Source of the DNA: Dioscorea cayenensis subsp. rotundata | Taxonomy: Eukaryota > Streptophyta > Magnoliopsida > Dioscoreales > Dioscoreaceae | Length of the DNA stretch: 64,000 bases | NCBI RefSeq assembly: GCF_009730915.1 | Contig: NC_052489.1 | Location: 31,303,916 to 31,367,915 of the forward strand | Direction of reading: 5' to 3' | Shown here: positions 23,111 to 36,000 of the stretch, one piece after another | How the letters are laid out: each line of letters starts with the position of its first letter | How positions within the stretch are numbered: position 1 is the stretch's first letter | Notes under the pieces: model-generated | Database searches by the model: none | Told to the model about the DNA's origin: nothing | What the model saw: the letters and a program-made list of their open reading frames with translations, nothing else | Program-made: the position numbers and the translations under genes

Positions 23111-24986
23111 TCACTCATCAGCCAGGGCCAACTCCAGTGCATAGTCATCCCTTTCCTGAAGAACAAGAAGGAAATAATAATAATAAATTCAGAGACTAAT
23201 GGCCAGCAGTCACAGGAGCAACTTAAAACTGGTACACAACTGGGAAGAAAAATGGTGATATGATCTATTTTAAAAATATTAGTAGACTATGAAACAAAAT
23301 CACCCAGTCCAGATTGTTCAAGGGATCAGTTTTCAAATTTGAGCCGCTAGTTACTTTCAATAATTTTCAGAACATCTCAGACCAGCAAGGACACAAGAAT
23401 TATTTTACCCGCCCTAGTCATTTGCAAGGCAACATGAAGTCTCAATGATGTTAATCTTTGCACCCTAAGAACAAAAATTCAACAGACCAAAACAGGCAAC
23501 ATCTGAAGCAACTATCATGATGGCTCGCAACATTGGACTCATTTAATTCCTGGTTATCATCTCCATTTTGACTGCACCACTTTCTAGCTAAAATAAATTA
23601 GAAAAGATGAAGCAATTGTAATGCAAGTACTATATAGGAACAGCTTTTGAACATGCACAAGTAAAAATTTGGAGCATGCATGCATGCCTTCTTTCAATGT
23701 AATAATTTTATGTCTCAAGCACATAGGTTCAACACACTCACAATAGGCCCTCGGGCAAAATATCTTCCAAATTGAAGCCAGTAGACCTGAAGACAGAAGA
23801 CAGTCAGGGTTTCATGGATATGTATATATATATATATATGCATATATTTGCTTTATCAGAAGAATTTTAAGGACTTGCAAGGCAGAAATTAAGGGATGCA
23901 TTATTTCAATGCAATGTCATTTACCCACTTTTCAAAGTAAAAATAAAAAATAAAACAAATTCATGGATGCATCTTCCATGTGTCATGGTACCTCATCCTC
24001 GTCTTGTGTTTCCACTTCTAGATCAGAAGATGGGAACCCTACACAGAGTAATGCATAGCCCTGAAAGTAATAAAAACAATAATTTCGCCTTTGATAAAGA
24101 ATATTAATTCCACATCATGTTGAACCCATCAAACAAATATGAAGGAAAAAGGAGAGGTCAAAAAGTATATATAAAAAAATAAAATCAAGATTTAACAAAG
24201 GAAACAGAACCAAAAACAAAAACAGTAACAATAGTAATAGCAGTAACAATAACAACAACAGTAATAATAGAAACTGCCTGAAATAGGTCATTGTCATTTA
24301 TCGCTGATCATTTTTAAGATAATGCTAACATGGAGGGATGAAAGTGATATGTAATTTGTTCTCTTACAATAAAGGTTTTGCATAGATCACAGAAAACTTT
24401 GCGTTCTAAGTGCTCCCACCACATAGCTAACAAGATACTTCATTAGTGGCTTCCCAAATTCGTCATTCTAGACTCACATGTAAAAGGGTCCAAACTTTGC
24501 AACTAAAAGTTTAAAACCTTAAATTATTATAATGCGTGATTTTAAAATGAATCATGAGTTCAACAACGTTTCATTTAAATAAGTAGGAATTTGATAAGCC
24601 TTGCATCATGAAGAATAACATGAAATTCAACCTGAAAGAAAAACATTTGAGATCACAAGGCAAAAGGTAGAGTGGAGCAAATTTTACAAGAAGAGCAAAA
24701 CAAATGCCTTGTAAAGAAATGAATCAAATAAACCTTAGACTTCAGTTCAGCAGATATTCCGAGAGCCTCAGGTTGCCTTATTTGCCCGGATTTTACTCTA
24801 ACAGCACAACTAGTACAACAACCTGTTACATAAAATATATACTCCTTACTTCAATGGGCCAAGATAAATGAGATACTAAAGAAGTGAGATAAAAATTATG
24901 AGAAGTATTAATATTCAGTCTTATGTGCATATGACAGTCTTATTTTTCCTAATATATTTTTGTGTGATTTATCGCCTTTTTCAAAA

Positions 24987-25018
<32 letters not shown>

Positions 25019-25766
25019 TCATATTCAGAAACAAGGGGAAGGAAGATAAATTAATGATGATGATCTCAATATTACCGAGGCGAGTATAAACTTTTGGCAT
25101 GATAGAAAAACTTCAACAGAAATACAAACTTGAACAAAGAAGGGTGACTTGATGGCTGATAATTATTGAAAGTGAACAAGAAAGCAATACATCCTTAAAA
25201 ATTCTAGAACAAAAACCAATCGTATTCCCTCCATTAAATGCTATGAGAGAACATAATAATGTCTGGGATGTCAATTATAGAATGGAAACAGACTTGAGAA
25301 GTTATGAAAATTGGGAAAGGCATGGAGAGGCGGAGATAGGGATTACCGTGCCTGCAAGCGAAAGGCAATGAGATGTTCTGTGACTCGGCAGTGTGTAGTA
25401 TGTACTGGTCCTGCAGCAGCGGCAACAAAAGCACATCACTACAGCCTCATATATCAACCAAGGTCCAAGACTGAAACATTATGAGAGTAGCCTCTGAGTT
25501 AGTGTTACCTCGGGCACGAGGAATTGGTGAACAACTCCGCGCCGACGATCGTGGACGGTGACCTGGTGGGTAGGGACCGGAGAAGTTCTAGGCTGCGGAA
25601 CGGCGTCGGTTGTGATTGCGTTTGTGAAAATCATGTTTCTGTGAGGAGATGGCATCGTCCTGAGGCCGAGATTGGGGATGCGGAGATGACGATGAGAGTG
25701 AAAACGATACAAGGAATGAGAGAATGAGAGGGAGAGGGTGGAGTTGCAGAGGATTTGGAGATCCAT
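23111..25766 (-). CDS. FDC2: Ferredoxin C2 (2Fe-2S), chloroplastic
   Basis: Plastid ferredoxin-like 2Fe-2S protein with a C-terminal extension, linked in other plants to photosynthetic electron flow and chlorophyll metabolism. Six exons on the minus strand: 25509-25766, 25347-25410, 24734-24822, 23992-24060, 23742-23786 and 23111-23155. All introns are GT-AG and every phase matches, giving 189 residues. The start at 25764-25766 opens a Ser/His/Arg-rich transit peptide. The mature part has VHDRRRGVVHQFLVPEDQYI, the cluster-binding CRHGCCTSC, the distal Cys in YALLCVGFP, and the FdC2-specific tail VYWLQFGRYFARGPIERDD. Upstream in-frame ATGs reach 25940 but would add a Pro/Ala stretch encoded by a GGGCA microsatellite. 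No damage seen. Confidence 0.96.
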
Positions 25767-25903
25767 TCGTAAAAGAGGGATGATGGTAGTGCAGCTATTG
25801 CTGGTGATATTGACTCTTGGGGGGCTCGGCAATGCTACATGGCCATGGCCCGTGATGTCGGTGGAAGGGAAGAAGAGCGCGCGCGCCAACAATTTTCCAG
25901 CAG

Positions 25904-25932
25904 GCAGGGCAGGGCAGGGCAGGGCAGGGCCG
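25904..25932. repeat. (GGGCA)n short tandem repeat
   Basis: About five GGGCA/GGCAG units just upstream of the chosen FdC2 start. It would encode Pro/Ala if translation began further upstream. Confidence 0.85.
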
Positions 25933-26337
25933 GGCCGCAAGGAGGGAGTCTAGTGGGTGGGAGATATAACAGAACAGAAACGCTATCTGAAATGATATCT
26001 CAATCCCATTGGGATATTATGTAGATTAGCCTTATTATATGTTTCTTTCTTCTGAACAGCACAACCCACTTGCCTCGTGATCAGCACTTTACAATCACAG
26101 ATAAAAATTGATTTATAAAATGATTTTTATAAAGTTGACACATTTTCAACAAGCTTGTTTTGTTTTGTTGGCTGTGGTTGCCCAACTTAACTTTCATGGA
26201 AGATTGGAAGGGACCTTATCAGGGAGGACAAACCTCGGAAGTAGCAGGCGCAAAGCAAGATATTAATTTATAAGATGAATAAACTACTTGCATTAGAGCA
26301 AAACAAGAGACCTTAAAGAAAAAAAATAAGTTGAGGA

Positions 26338-28855
26338 ATGGGCGACTCGCTCCCGACTGACGATCCGCTTCTGGCGGAGCTCGCGATGGAGGAAGGTATG
26401 GTAGGAATGGGGGAGGGAGAGGTGGATGGTCACGTAAAAGCCTTTCCCACAACCGTCAACAGGGTTCTAACCGAGCATCAGGAAGTGGCCATCCTCTCCT
26501 CGGCGACTTTTGTTAGAGAGGGCACCACCTTTGCAGCAGCGGTTAGTCCTTCCAGTGAGCGAGAGGCGATGTGGAACCTCAACAAACTTTGGCAAGTGCT
26601 ATGGCGGAACCCCGTGAAGGTTGGGAAACCCGTCCGCCTCGTAAGTACAGACATAGCCCCTACCTCCGAGCGGACCGAAAAGTGCGTTTTTCTTCACCGA
26701 AAAGGTCGTCTCCCGATGGCGGGGACCAAGCGATCTCGTCTCACCGAGGCTGCAATCACCGCCTCAGTATACACACAATACATCAGAATGTCGCCACCGT
26801 CTCTCTTGTAAGCGATGTGGTGGAGCAGGTCACTTGGCTATGAATTGTAGGGTGGAGCTCCCCCCGTCTCCGCGTCATCGTCTGGCCTGGCCAAAGGCTA
26901 AAGCGAGCTCCTCTCAGGACAGTGCTAATCTTGATGGAAGTTCATCTGTTAATCCCGGTTGGCAACGCTCACATCTATCCATCTCTCTAAACCAGGAGAC
27001 AGCTAAACTGCGAAAAGAGCTGACAAAAATCGTAGTCCTTGACGTTATCTCGGGGCAGACCAGTGAAGATATTCTACTGAAGTTTCTTCCCGAGCTTTGA
27101 ACACACCCAGTCGAGCGATACTACGATTTCAAAGGGAATTCTTACTTGGCCACCCCTTAGCGAGTGAGAATGAAGCCATGAAGGCTAGCAAGATTGGGGA
27201 ATTGAGCTTATCTTCAAAAAAATGGGACCATGTGTTATCTCCATCAAACCTTGGGTCCGCCGAGATTGGGTCGGTGGGATCGGCGACGGGGAAGGCTCAA
27301 GTTCTTCTCATTTGGAATCTCCCTCTCCATGCTTGGACCTGGTCTGTGCTGGTGGATATCCTGCGGCCGATTGGAGAATTGGTGGCTATTCCGCAACCAA
27401 GTAAGCCTCATAAGTCCTTCCTCTCGGTCCTCGTCCGATGCCGCCACCGTGTGGTGATTCCTCATGAGATAATGCTGAGCTTTGGAATGCGCAAATTCAT
27501 CGTGCTCATCACTGATAACCATCTCCCTTTCCCTACTTTCCGACGAGACCTTGACAAGTATGTTCTTCCCCCCCGACATGAGGACCAAGTTTTGACGAAG
27601 GTGCAAGAACCTGAATGCCTTGATGCTGATCGTGCCTGTGATAATAAAGGAAAAGAGATGATGATAGATCAAGACCAAGTGCCAGACAAAGTTGCTAGCA
27701 GACCCCATGAGCATGGCCCTCCACCACAAAGAACACTTAAAACTTGAAACCTCGGCTCGACCCTGCTCGGTGAGCGGTGCTCCCGGGTCTCGACGGTTCA
27801 TCAAACCTCACCCGACCGGAGAGCGCTGTTCCGGGGCTCAAAACTTTGTACTCGAGATCCGGCCGGTGAGCTCCGCTCCCGGGATCTCCGACGCCTACGG
27901 GGTGATCCGGATGGGCACAAACCCGGATAGTCGCTCGGACCGATGGTCCATCCGGGCGCCCGTGTTTTACCCATCGGAAAACCCGACGTTGCATGGCTCA
28001 ACCCGATCGCTGCACACGTCCCAAGAGACCCATTACGCTGTCGATCAGCCATTAGACGAGGTTGCCCCTCTCCAGGCCGACAAAGCAGTTGAGAGTGATG
28101 TTGGAGCGAATGTTGTGGCGACACATGTCAGTGCAGTTCCGGAAATTCTGATCTCCCCACGTGACAAACGGGGAGACGTGGTTAATGTTGTCCTGGGCTC
28201 ACCGAACAGGCTGGGCTTGGATCACTCTCTTAAGGACCCATTTGCTGTGGTTGGTGGGCCTTCAGCGGTGGAACCAAGCCTAGTTGTGGAGAAGATTTCT
28301 TGTTACCCATCTGAGACTGAATTAGTGGGCCATTCTTCTAAGGCCCAGTTGGGGCCCGACACAGTTGAGACCAAGAATCCAGCCCAGCTAGGAAGTGGGG
28401 ATACCTCAGTGGACCCAGATAACTTCTGTAACCCGGAACATCCCCCTATAAACTTCACCCTCCCTCCGAATTTTGAGTGGGTTTATCTCCATGGCTTCTG
28501 GACTCTTGTGCCGGGCAAATTTTCTAAAGAAATTTCCTCTAGATCCCTGGTAGATGATGTGTCTATCCAGCAGGAGAACATGGAAATATGGGGTGAAGGG
28601 AACCCAGTTAAGGATAACATACTTGTGCCCTCTACTCAGATGTCAGATGGTTCTCGTCATGATTGTGAAAGTCTTGGCAGTCAGGAAGGGGATGATTCAG
28701 AATCTGACTTTGAAGAGAAAGTTAAAAGATTGCTTCAATCTGGACAAACTGAAGACCCTTCTCAGGCTACAAGAAGAAGTGAACGGAGGAAAATCCCTTC
28801 CTCGAGATGGAACGAGGAGGCCGGTTTCATACCACAGCCACCAAGATCCACCTAA
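26338..28855 (+). pseudogene. LINE ORF1 (CCHC zinc knuckle protein), broken
   Basis: ORF1 of the LINE, an RNA-binding chaperone in the family. It begins at 26338 (GDSLPTDDPLLAELAME). A CCHC knuckle is encoded at 26791-26850 (CKRCGGAGHLAMNC, matching C-x2-C-x4-H-x4-C) in a different frame from the start. A segment with RCRHRVVIPHEI and FRRDLDKYV follows at 27424-27565. The last part (27692-28855) is a 387-codon hydrophilic, Ser/Pro/acidic stretch. At least three frame changes separate these pieces, so no intact protein is possible. Confidence 0.75.
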
Positions 28856-29104
28856 AAAAAGAAGGGGACGACTAGCTCGACCCTGGAAGGTACTACTGAC
28901 TACCCCTCTTCTTTTAAATGAATGGAATGACTTGCAGTTAATTAATTATTGCAAAGCTTGTGGCATTTCTTTTGATTCCTTGCAACATAGAGATAAATGC
29001 TTGTTACATTTACGCATGCTCGAATCAACTAGATTGTCCACCCCGAACCCTATTGCAGGACCCTCTAGTTTTGGGGCCGCCTCCAGTTCTAATTAGTTTC
29101 CTTA

Positions 29105-32100
29105 TGAATATTATCAACTGGAATGTTAGAGGTTTAGGAAGTCCCTCCAAGCGCTTCCTAGTTAAAGATTTTCTTAACATTCACCATGCTGATATTTGCT
29201 GCATACAAGAATCAAAACTAAGCTCGATTGATCCTTCCGTCTAGAGGTCGATTGGTGGCTCCCGACTAGATCAATTTTGTTTCACCCCTGCTCTAGGTTC
29301 TGCGGGGGGGATGCTAATTGGGTGGAACAATAGTTTGCATGAGGGCAGTTTGGCTTTCCTAGGCACTTTTTGTCTTTCAGTGGAATTTAGGTGCAAATCT
29401 AATGACACCCGCTAGTTTTGTACCACTGTCTATGGTCCAAATTCGCGACAGTTAAAATCAGAATTTTGGAAAGAAATTAGACTTTGCCTCCCTGGGAATG
29501 GTGTCCCGTGGGTCATCTGTGGGGATTTCAACTCCATTTTCTCCCCTGGAGACAAGTCTAATGGCGGCCCCAATTTGGATGATATCAGGCAAGCTCAATC
29601 ACTTTTTAAGGGATCTTCACTGTTCAGTCTGCTCCACTCTCGAATCGAACTTGGTGTTCGGTGGAACATTTTCGTGAGCGAGTCGCCACGGGTGGAGCTC
29701 ATCACATTTCCAAGGTTGTGGTGCTTTTTATTCGCCAAGAAGATTGCCAACCTCGAAACCTTCGAGGCACTCGGGCCAAGACGGAATTTGGTCTCGATCA
29801 AAGCTCAAAAGCTAGCTTTTACTACACGATATCGACCGCTTAGAAATTTTAAAAAGACTCGCATCCTCTCACAGAAGAGGAAGTGGCCAAGGACTCTTCC
29901 TTGCGATCTGATTTAGCGCAAATTCTCAAACATGAGGAGATTTACTGGAAGCAGCGAGCTAGGGTTACCTGGCTACAAGAGGGGGACGAAAATACTAGAT
30001 TCTTCCATTCTGTTGCCAATGGCAGACGTAACAGAAATTTCATTCCTTGGATCACCCATAATAACATCAGGGTCTGTGATTTGAAAAGTATTGGGGACTC
30101 TTTCACCAATTTTTATCAAAATCTTCGTGGAGCTACGCAGGACTTCCGTTTCAAAATTAACTGGGAGCAATGTTTGGGTCCCAAATTCAATCATGATCTA
30201 TCCTCACTGGACTCACCCTTCTCTCAGGAGGAAATTAGAAGAGCGCTTTTTGATCTTAATGTCGATAAAGCACTCGGTCCGGGATGGTTTCCCTATCTTT
30301 TTCTTTCAAAAATATTGGGATATTGTCAAGACTGACATTTTCAAACTGTGTGATGATTTCTTTGGGGGAAGAGCTAATTTAGAGAGAATCAATTGGGCTT
30401 ACATTGCGCTTTATCCCCCAAAAATTCTTAGTCCCGAAAAATCCCTCGCGACTTTCGATCGATTAGTTTGATTAATTCCTCCCTCAAAATCATCTCCAAA
30501 AATCTTAGCAACAGATTGAGATCTAAGATCAATGCACTGGTTGATGAGACCCAGTCGGCATTCATAAAAGGGAGATGTGTCACTGATAACATTGTCACTG
30601 CTAATGAACTCATCTTCAACATGCAAAAACATAGGCACCCAGGTTTAATTCTCAAAGTTGATTTTGCAAAAAGCTTTTTGACATGGTGGATTGGGGTTTC
30701 CTGTTGGAACTCTTAAAAGCTAGGGGTTTTAGCGATAAATGGATTGGTTGGATTAATGCTATTCTGGTTTCTTCCAAAGCTAAGTTCCTTATCAACGGTT
30801 GCCCAAGTGGTTACCTTAGATACCGTAGAGGTCTTAGACAAGGGGACCCTCTTTCACCTCTCCTCTTTGCCCTAGCAGTTGATGTTCTTAGCACAATGTT
30901 TAACAATGCACTTAATCGTCGATATTCCGCATGGAGTGATCCTGGTAACTCAGGGAAAAGATGTGTCATCCCATGAATACGATGATCTTCTCATTTTAAC
31001 AAATGGGGGTGTTGAGGACTTGCGTGTCATCAAACTGATTCTATACATTTTTGAAGGATTATCGGGTCTCAGTGTTAATTCGGACAAAACTTGCCTCTAC
31101 ACCTCCCAAAGAAATCTTACACCCCACTTTTCCCGATCGAGAACGATCCATATGTACACGGGTTCCCTTCCTATTACCTATCTTGGCATCCCAATCTCCG
31201 GGGGAAGGCCAAGAAAACAAGATTGGGAAATCCTAATCAACAAAATTCGTTCGAGGCTCGCCTCTTGGAAAACTAAATTAATATCTTTAGGAGGTAGGCT
31301 CACTCTGGTTAACTCTGTGCTGACGGCTATCCCCACCTACTGGATGTCAATATTCAGGCTCCCTTCTTGGGTTGCTAAGAGTATTGATAAGATACGCAGA
31401 GACTTCCTCTGGTCAGGCCCTAACATTCACCAGAGTAAGATCAGACTTGTTTCCTGGGGGAGACTATGTCGATCAAGAGAGCAAGGAGGGTGGGGTATTC
31501 TTAATTTACAAACCTTTAACACTGCCCTACTGGGCAAATGGTGGTGGAAGATTGCCTCAGGGATTCACTGGTGTGGGGAGGGCATTATTCATGAAAATTA
31601 TTTCCTTTCTTCCCCAATGTGGAACCTTTATCACAAGCAAAGCAGTAGGCGATCTTTCTTTTGGAATGGCATCTTACATGCCCTCCCTGCCTTTAGGAAA
31701 AATTTATCCTCTCTTGTCTGTAACGGGGCGACCACACTTTTTTGGTTAGAAAACTGGGTTGAGGGACGCGCTCCTGCGGACATTTGGCCCAATCTGTTCC
31801 ATCTTGTCCAATTTAAGGATGTCACGATCAGAGATTTTATCCTTAGTCAGGATAGATTTCCTTTGTGTGACTCCCCTGATTGGAACAGCTTTGTCAGTAA
31901 CACCGTTGCGCGCTTATCCAATGGGATGGATGAAAAACGTTGGACTCTCACCGCAAATGGCAGATTCAGTGTTAAAGCCTTTTATAATTTCTTGAATGAT
32001 GGAGGTCTTCGGTGTAACAAAACACCTGTCATTCTGAGGGGGGTTTGCCCAAAAAAAATCAATCTTTTCAACTGGTTAGCTTGGGCTAACAAGATTCTGA

Positions 32101-32260
32101 CACTCGAGAACTTAGCCCTGCGTAGATGTAATTCGCTTCATTCTACCACTTGTGTGTTGTGTCATGCGTGAGAAAGCACTGATCATCTCCTCCTCTTTTG
32201 CCCTTTTTTCCCTCGTGACATTTGGAGCTACTTTGAGTGACTCTTTGGGATTTTTATCTT
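29105..32260 (+). pseudogene. LINE ORF2 (endonuclease-reverse transcriptase), broken
   Basis: An AP-type endonuclease is visible from 29105 (IINWNVRGL, CIQESKL), with GGMLIGWNN near 29308 and the catalytic GDFN near 29522. The reverse transcriptase spans about 30200-31230: QSAFIKGRCVTDN, ILKVDFAK, RRGLRQGDPLSPLLFALAVD, and a catalytic box near 30972 reading HEYDDLLIL. Plant L1 has YADD here, so one codon is missing. SVNSDKT and SWGRLCRSREQGG follow, then zf-RVT at 31930-32215 (WTLTANGRFSVKAFYN, CVLCHA). Several frameshifts and stops (for example 29242, 30319 and 30978) make it inactive. Confidence 0.88.
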
Positions 32261-32846
32261 CCTAGGGTCTCTCAAGGACCTTTGGGAGAGCCGAGGAGCG
32301 AGTTGCCTAAAAACTCGCTTCCTTTTTGGGACTTGCTTGTAGAGAGCTATCATTTGGCATATCTCTGATCGAAAGAAATGCTCAGATTTTTCAATTCTAT
32401 TTGTCTCCCATTTGTCTCCATTATCCTAAAAAAATTATATGCATGTTAATTTCTTGGTTCAATGCGACTCCCGAGTCAAAAGAAGGCGACTCGATGAGCC
32501 AAAGGTGTCCAAGATCAAGAGGAGCCCTGGATTTCCCCGAGCTCAAGAGACTCGGGCGCAGTTCACCTCGCCGTCGGACCGCCTCCCACAGCGAGATCTA
32601 GCTCGTGGTCTTTGTTTTTGTAGCCCCCTAAAGGATTCCTCCTTTAGGGTTTTTTCTTTTCTGCGGCTTTTTGTTTTGTTGTTCTCTTCCCTTACTACCT
32701 CGTGGTTATCCCTATGTAGAGCTTCGACCCTCTTTCTATTTAATGTTTGTGGTTTATCCACTTTTTCACAACAAAAGACCAACTAACTACAACAAGAACT
32801 GCTCATACCACAAGGAGTGATATTGGAGTCACAAAGCAAGATATTA

Positions 32847-33029
32847 GTTTGACAGCAGGCAGCAGATGAAAGAAAAGAAAAATAAAAATAAGGCACAAGT
32901 ACAACGCTCACAAAAACAGTAGTGGGAAGCCCAAGCGCAGCAAAGGCCGCATGATATTGATTTTCTTCTTATTGAAGAAGTACGTACATTATTAATCAAT
33001 ACACAAGCAGACTGATGCACATTAGCTAA
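32847..33029. other. Short spacer between the LINE and PHYC
   Basis: AT-rich DNA with no feature of its own; it should contain the PHYC 3' UTR. Confidence 0.4.
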
Positions 33030-36000
33030 CTAAAAACATATATATATATATATATATATATTATTGATGTGACTAGCTGGCGGCATTGGCTCAGACCATA
33101 GGGGTAGCCTGTCCCTTTGGCCTTGTCGGGGGTAGGGGGCAGGGGCAGGGGCAGGGGCAGAAGCAAGCTCAAGGTAGATGATAAAAAGCCGACTTGCCTG
33201 CCTCCCTGAGATAACGGACATCACCATTCATGAGCTTCAACAATTTCCTACACACAAGCAGACTGATGCCCTCCTCCGACAGCTCACTACCATTTCCAAA
33301 CATTTGAGACAGCAATTCCTCTGGCACTCCACTACCCATGTGTGTTATCCTGCAAGGGGTGAGAGGGCCAGCCACGCGTTAGTAAAATTCAGAAAAACCA
33401 ATAAAGCTCAAGAGAAATGCTACACTTGGCACATTGGTACAAGCACTATGCATGCATGCATGAATGAATGGCAAACGAAAAAGGCAATTGTAAATTGTTT
33501 TGCTGACTTGCCAAGTGTCTGTGGACTATCAAACTATATTAATACCTGCAAGACCCGGCCAGTGGAACAAATAGCTATTGAAAAAACAATATCAAATGCT
33601 AAAAATTTTCGCCAAGTCAATCAATTAGTAAGCCAGGGTTGTGGTGAAGCACTTGGCCCCCCATTGAACTCATAAGCACTGCAAAGAAGCATGTTAATGG
33701 TACCTGAGCTCCAGATGCACTAGATGGAGATCTTTTCCCAGTTGATCTTTATTTATTTCAGAAGTGATTTCAACCAGACCTCCATTTGGAGAGTACTTCA
33801 CAGACACCACCAGGAAATCAGCAAGGATCTGTTGAAGCCTCAGATTATCCCCATAAAGGCCTTCAGTCATGAATTTATCTGATAGACTGTTAACTATTCG
33901 AACACCCTTTTCATTGCTCGCAATCATGACTTGACTCACAGCAGTAATCAAGACATCCTGTGGAATGAACTCCACCATTTCTAAACCCAAACAGCTGCAG
34001 ATAATAGACAAGAGAACGTTATCAGCATACAAAAAATAATGATCATTTTTAAAGTTAAACGAAATAAGAACATCTGTTGGAAGAAAATTGGCATGGTAAA
34101 GGATCAGTAACATCTACAAACTTGATCACATGGATGTAATTCTGGCATAAAACAGAGTACCCGAAAATAGAAGAATATAGGTTAATTGAATTCTTCTGGT
34201 TTTGTATGGAATAAAATCAAGTAACAGAAATGACTTCCATAAACATGCTGAAAGCACATTGATTGAAGGACCAGCAGAGCAAATTGCCAGAAAAATTTTT
34301 ATGAGAAGGAAGATATGAGATTATCATAAAGAAGGACCTCCAGCACTCTAATCAATCAACGAAACCACCTTCGGATCAGACTATCCACTGTTTCAGTGCA
34401 AGCTCGATGCACCAAGGGCTCTTATTCTCAGATTTCGGATCAGTTTATGTAGTGTGATCAGTTTTGAGTAAGAGGATACGATACCTGTCTGTAATGTTTT
34501 CAAGCTCCAGGTCATCAAGAATTCTGTTAACCTGCTGGTGGCACCTCCCCTCGGAAGTCAATAGCTCTTTTTGCTCCTCAGATAAATCAGTGCCCTCAAT
34601 CATTTTTCGGAAATAATGTATTCCAGAAAGAGGATTTCTTATTTCATGCCTGATATACAACAAAGCTTTCAGTTTCTTCATGGCCGTTTGCTCTGACAGC
34701 TGCTGGACATGGAGAACCTGTTGCAGCTCCTGACTAGCAGTATGCAAGAAGCAAAACACTCCGGTGACTATACCTTCTGCATCCACTTTCTTGGTCACCG
34801 AGAGAAGGCATTCCACATGCTTACCACTACGACTGATAAAAATCAAAGGGAGTCTTTTTCTGTTTTCTTGGCCCTGCTATGGCATTGTTAATGACCACAC
34901 TAAGATTCACAAATGCATCTTGGTTCTTTAAACGACAACAGGCTGCACTGCTCCCGAAAACCTCACCCAACAGCATCCTATCTATCACTTCATCCCTCTT
35001 CCATCCAGACAACTTAGCCATGGCTGGATTCCACTCAGAACACCAATCAAAACTCATCTGCACCAAATATAGGTGGGATCAGCGGGCTAGGATTTTGTAC
35101 TATAGCTTTGTAATCTCCTTCAATCCGAATAAATTTGTCCATGACCATCTTTTGACCAGTCATATCTTGAGCCACAAAGCACACTCCAACTGCATTCCTC
35201 ATTGATGTCGCGGCTTGCACAAGCATTGACAATCAAGATAACAGGACCATCATCTCTCCGAAGGCCATGAGTTTTCATCTGAAATTGCACATTCTGCTTT
35301 TCCTTCCCTAACCATGTATGATACATAAGATAATTAGGTACCAGCTTAAATTTACAAGTTTGTAAAATTGAATTAAGCTCAGCCCCTATATCATGTAAAT
35401 TGTAAAAATAAATGAATGAAGGACCACAAAATAGAAATTGGAAGTCAAGGAACCAAGTAAATGGAGATGGAGCACAATACTTACCCTGCAATGCCAAAAA
35501 GCATCTCCTTGACAACTTCCACTGAAGAATCTTCTACAAGGGACAGCAAAAATGCTTCCCTCATGGCTTCATCTACCGAGAGACCCAGTTAATTCAGCAA
35601 TTTTCAGGTTCCACCCATTTATGAATCCATTGACATCCACCGCCAAAGATTGGCACGGTCGCTGTCTCAATCAACCGTACCATTTCATTGGTCACCGCTT
35701 GCAATTCTACCATTTTCTTCAATTCTAAGGTCACTGATTCGAGGCATCCAGTGATGCCTTCCTCTTGGAATTCTCAGAATCATTGAAAAGTCCCTCGCAG
35801 TATAAGCTGCAAGGAATGAATAGCATCCATCTCATAGTCCTTCCAGGGAACACTCCTCATCTTTACGGCTTCAAGGAACGCTTTGAATGAAGACCTTGGG
35901 TGCATTCTCTTCCCATCATCTTTATCCAAGGGATCATGCTTTTGCACCTCCCATCGGATTTCAGCAGCGGTATGAGATCTAAACAAAACATGATGTCTTT

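Larger units (their letters stand above)
26251..32846 (+). mobile_element. Near full-length L1-type LINE, inactive
   Basis: A non-LTR retrotransposon with ORF1 (nucleic-acid-binding protein) and ORF2 (endonuclease-reverse transcriptase-zf-RVT), ending in the motif TGTGGTTTATCCACTTTTT (32748-32767). Perfect 15-bp direct repeats CAAAGCAAGATATTA at 26251-26265 and 32832-32846 are the best target-duplication candidate. In that case about 60 bp of non-LINE sequence after the terminal motif would be a 3' transduction. An alternative pair, AACAAGAGACC (26302-26312) and AACAAAAGACC near 32770, has one mismatch. Both ORFs carry frameshifts and stops. Confidence 0.88.
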
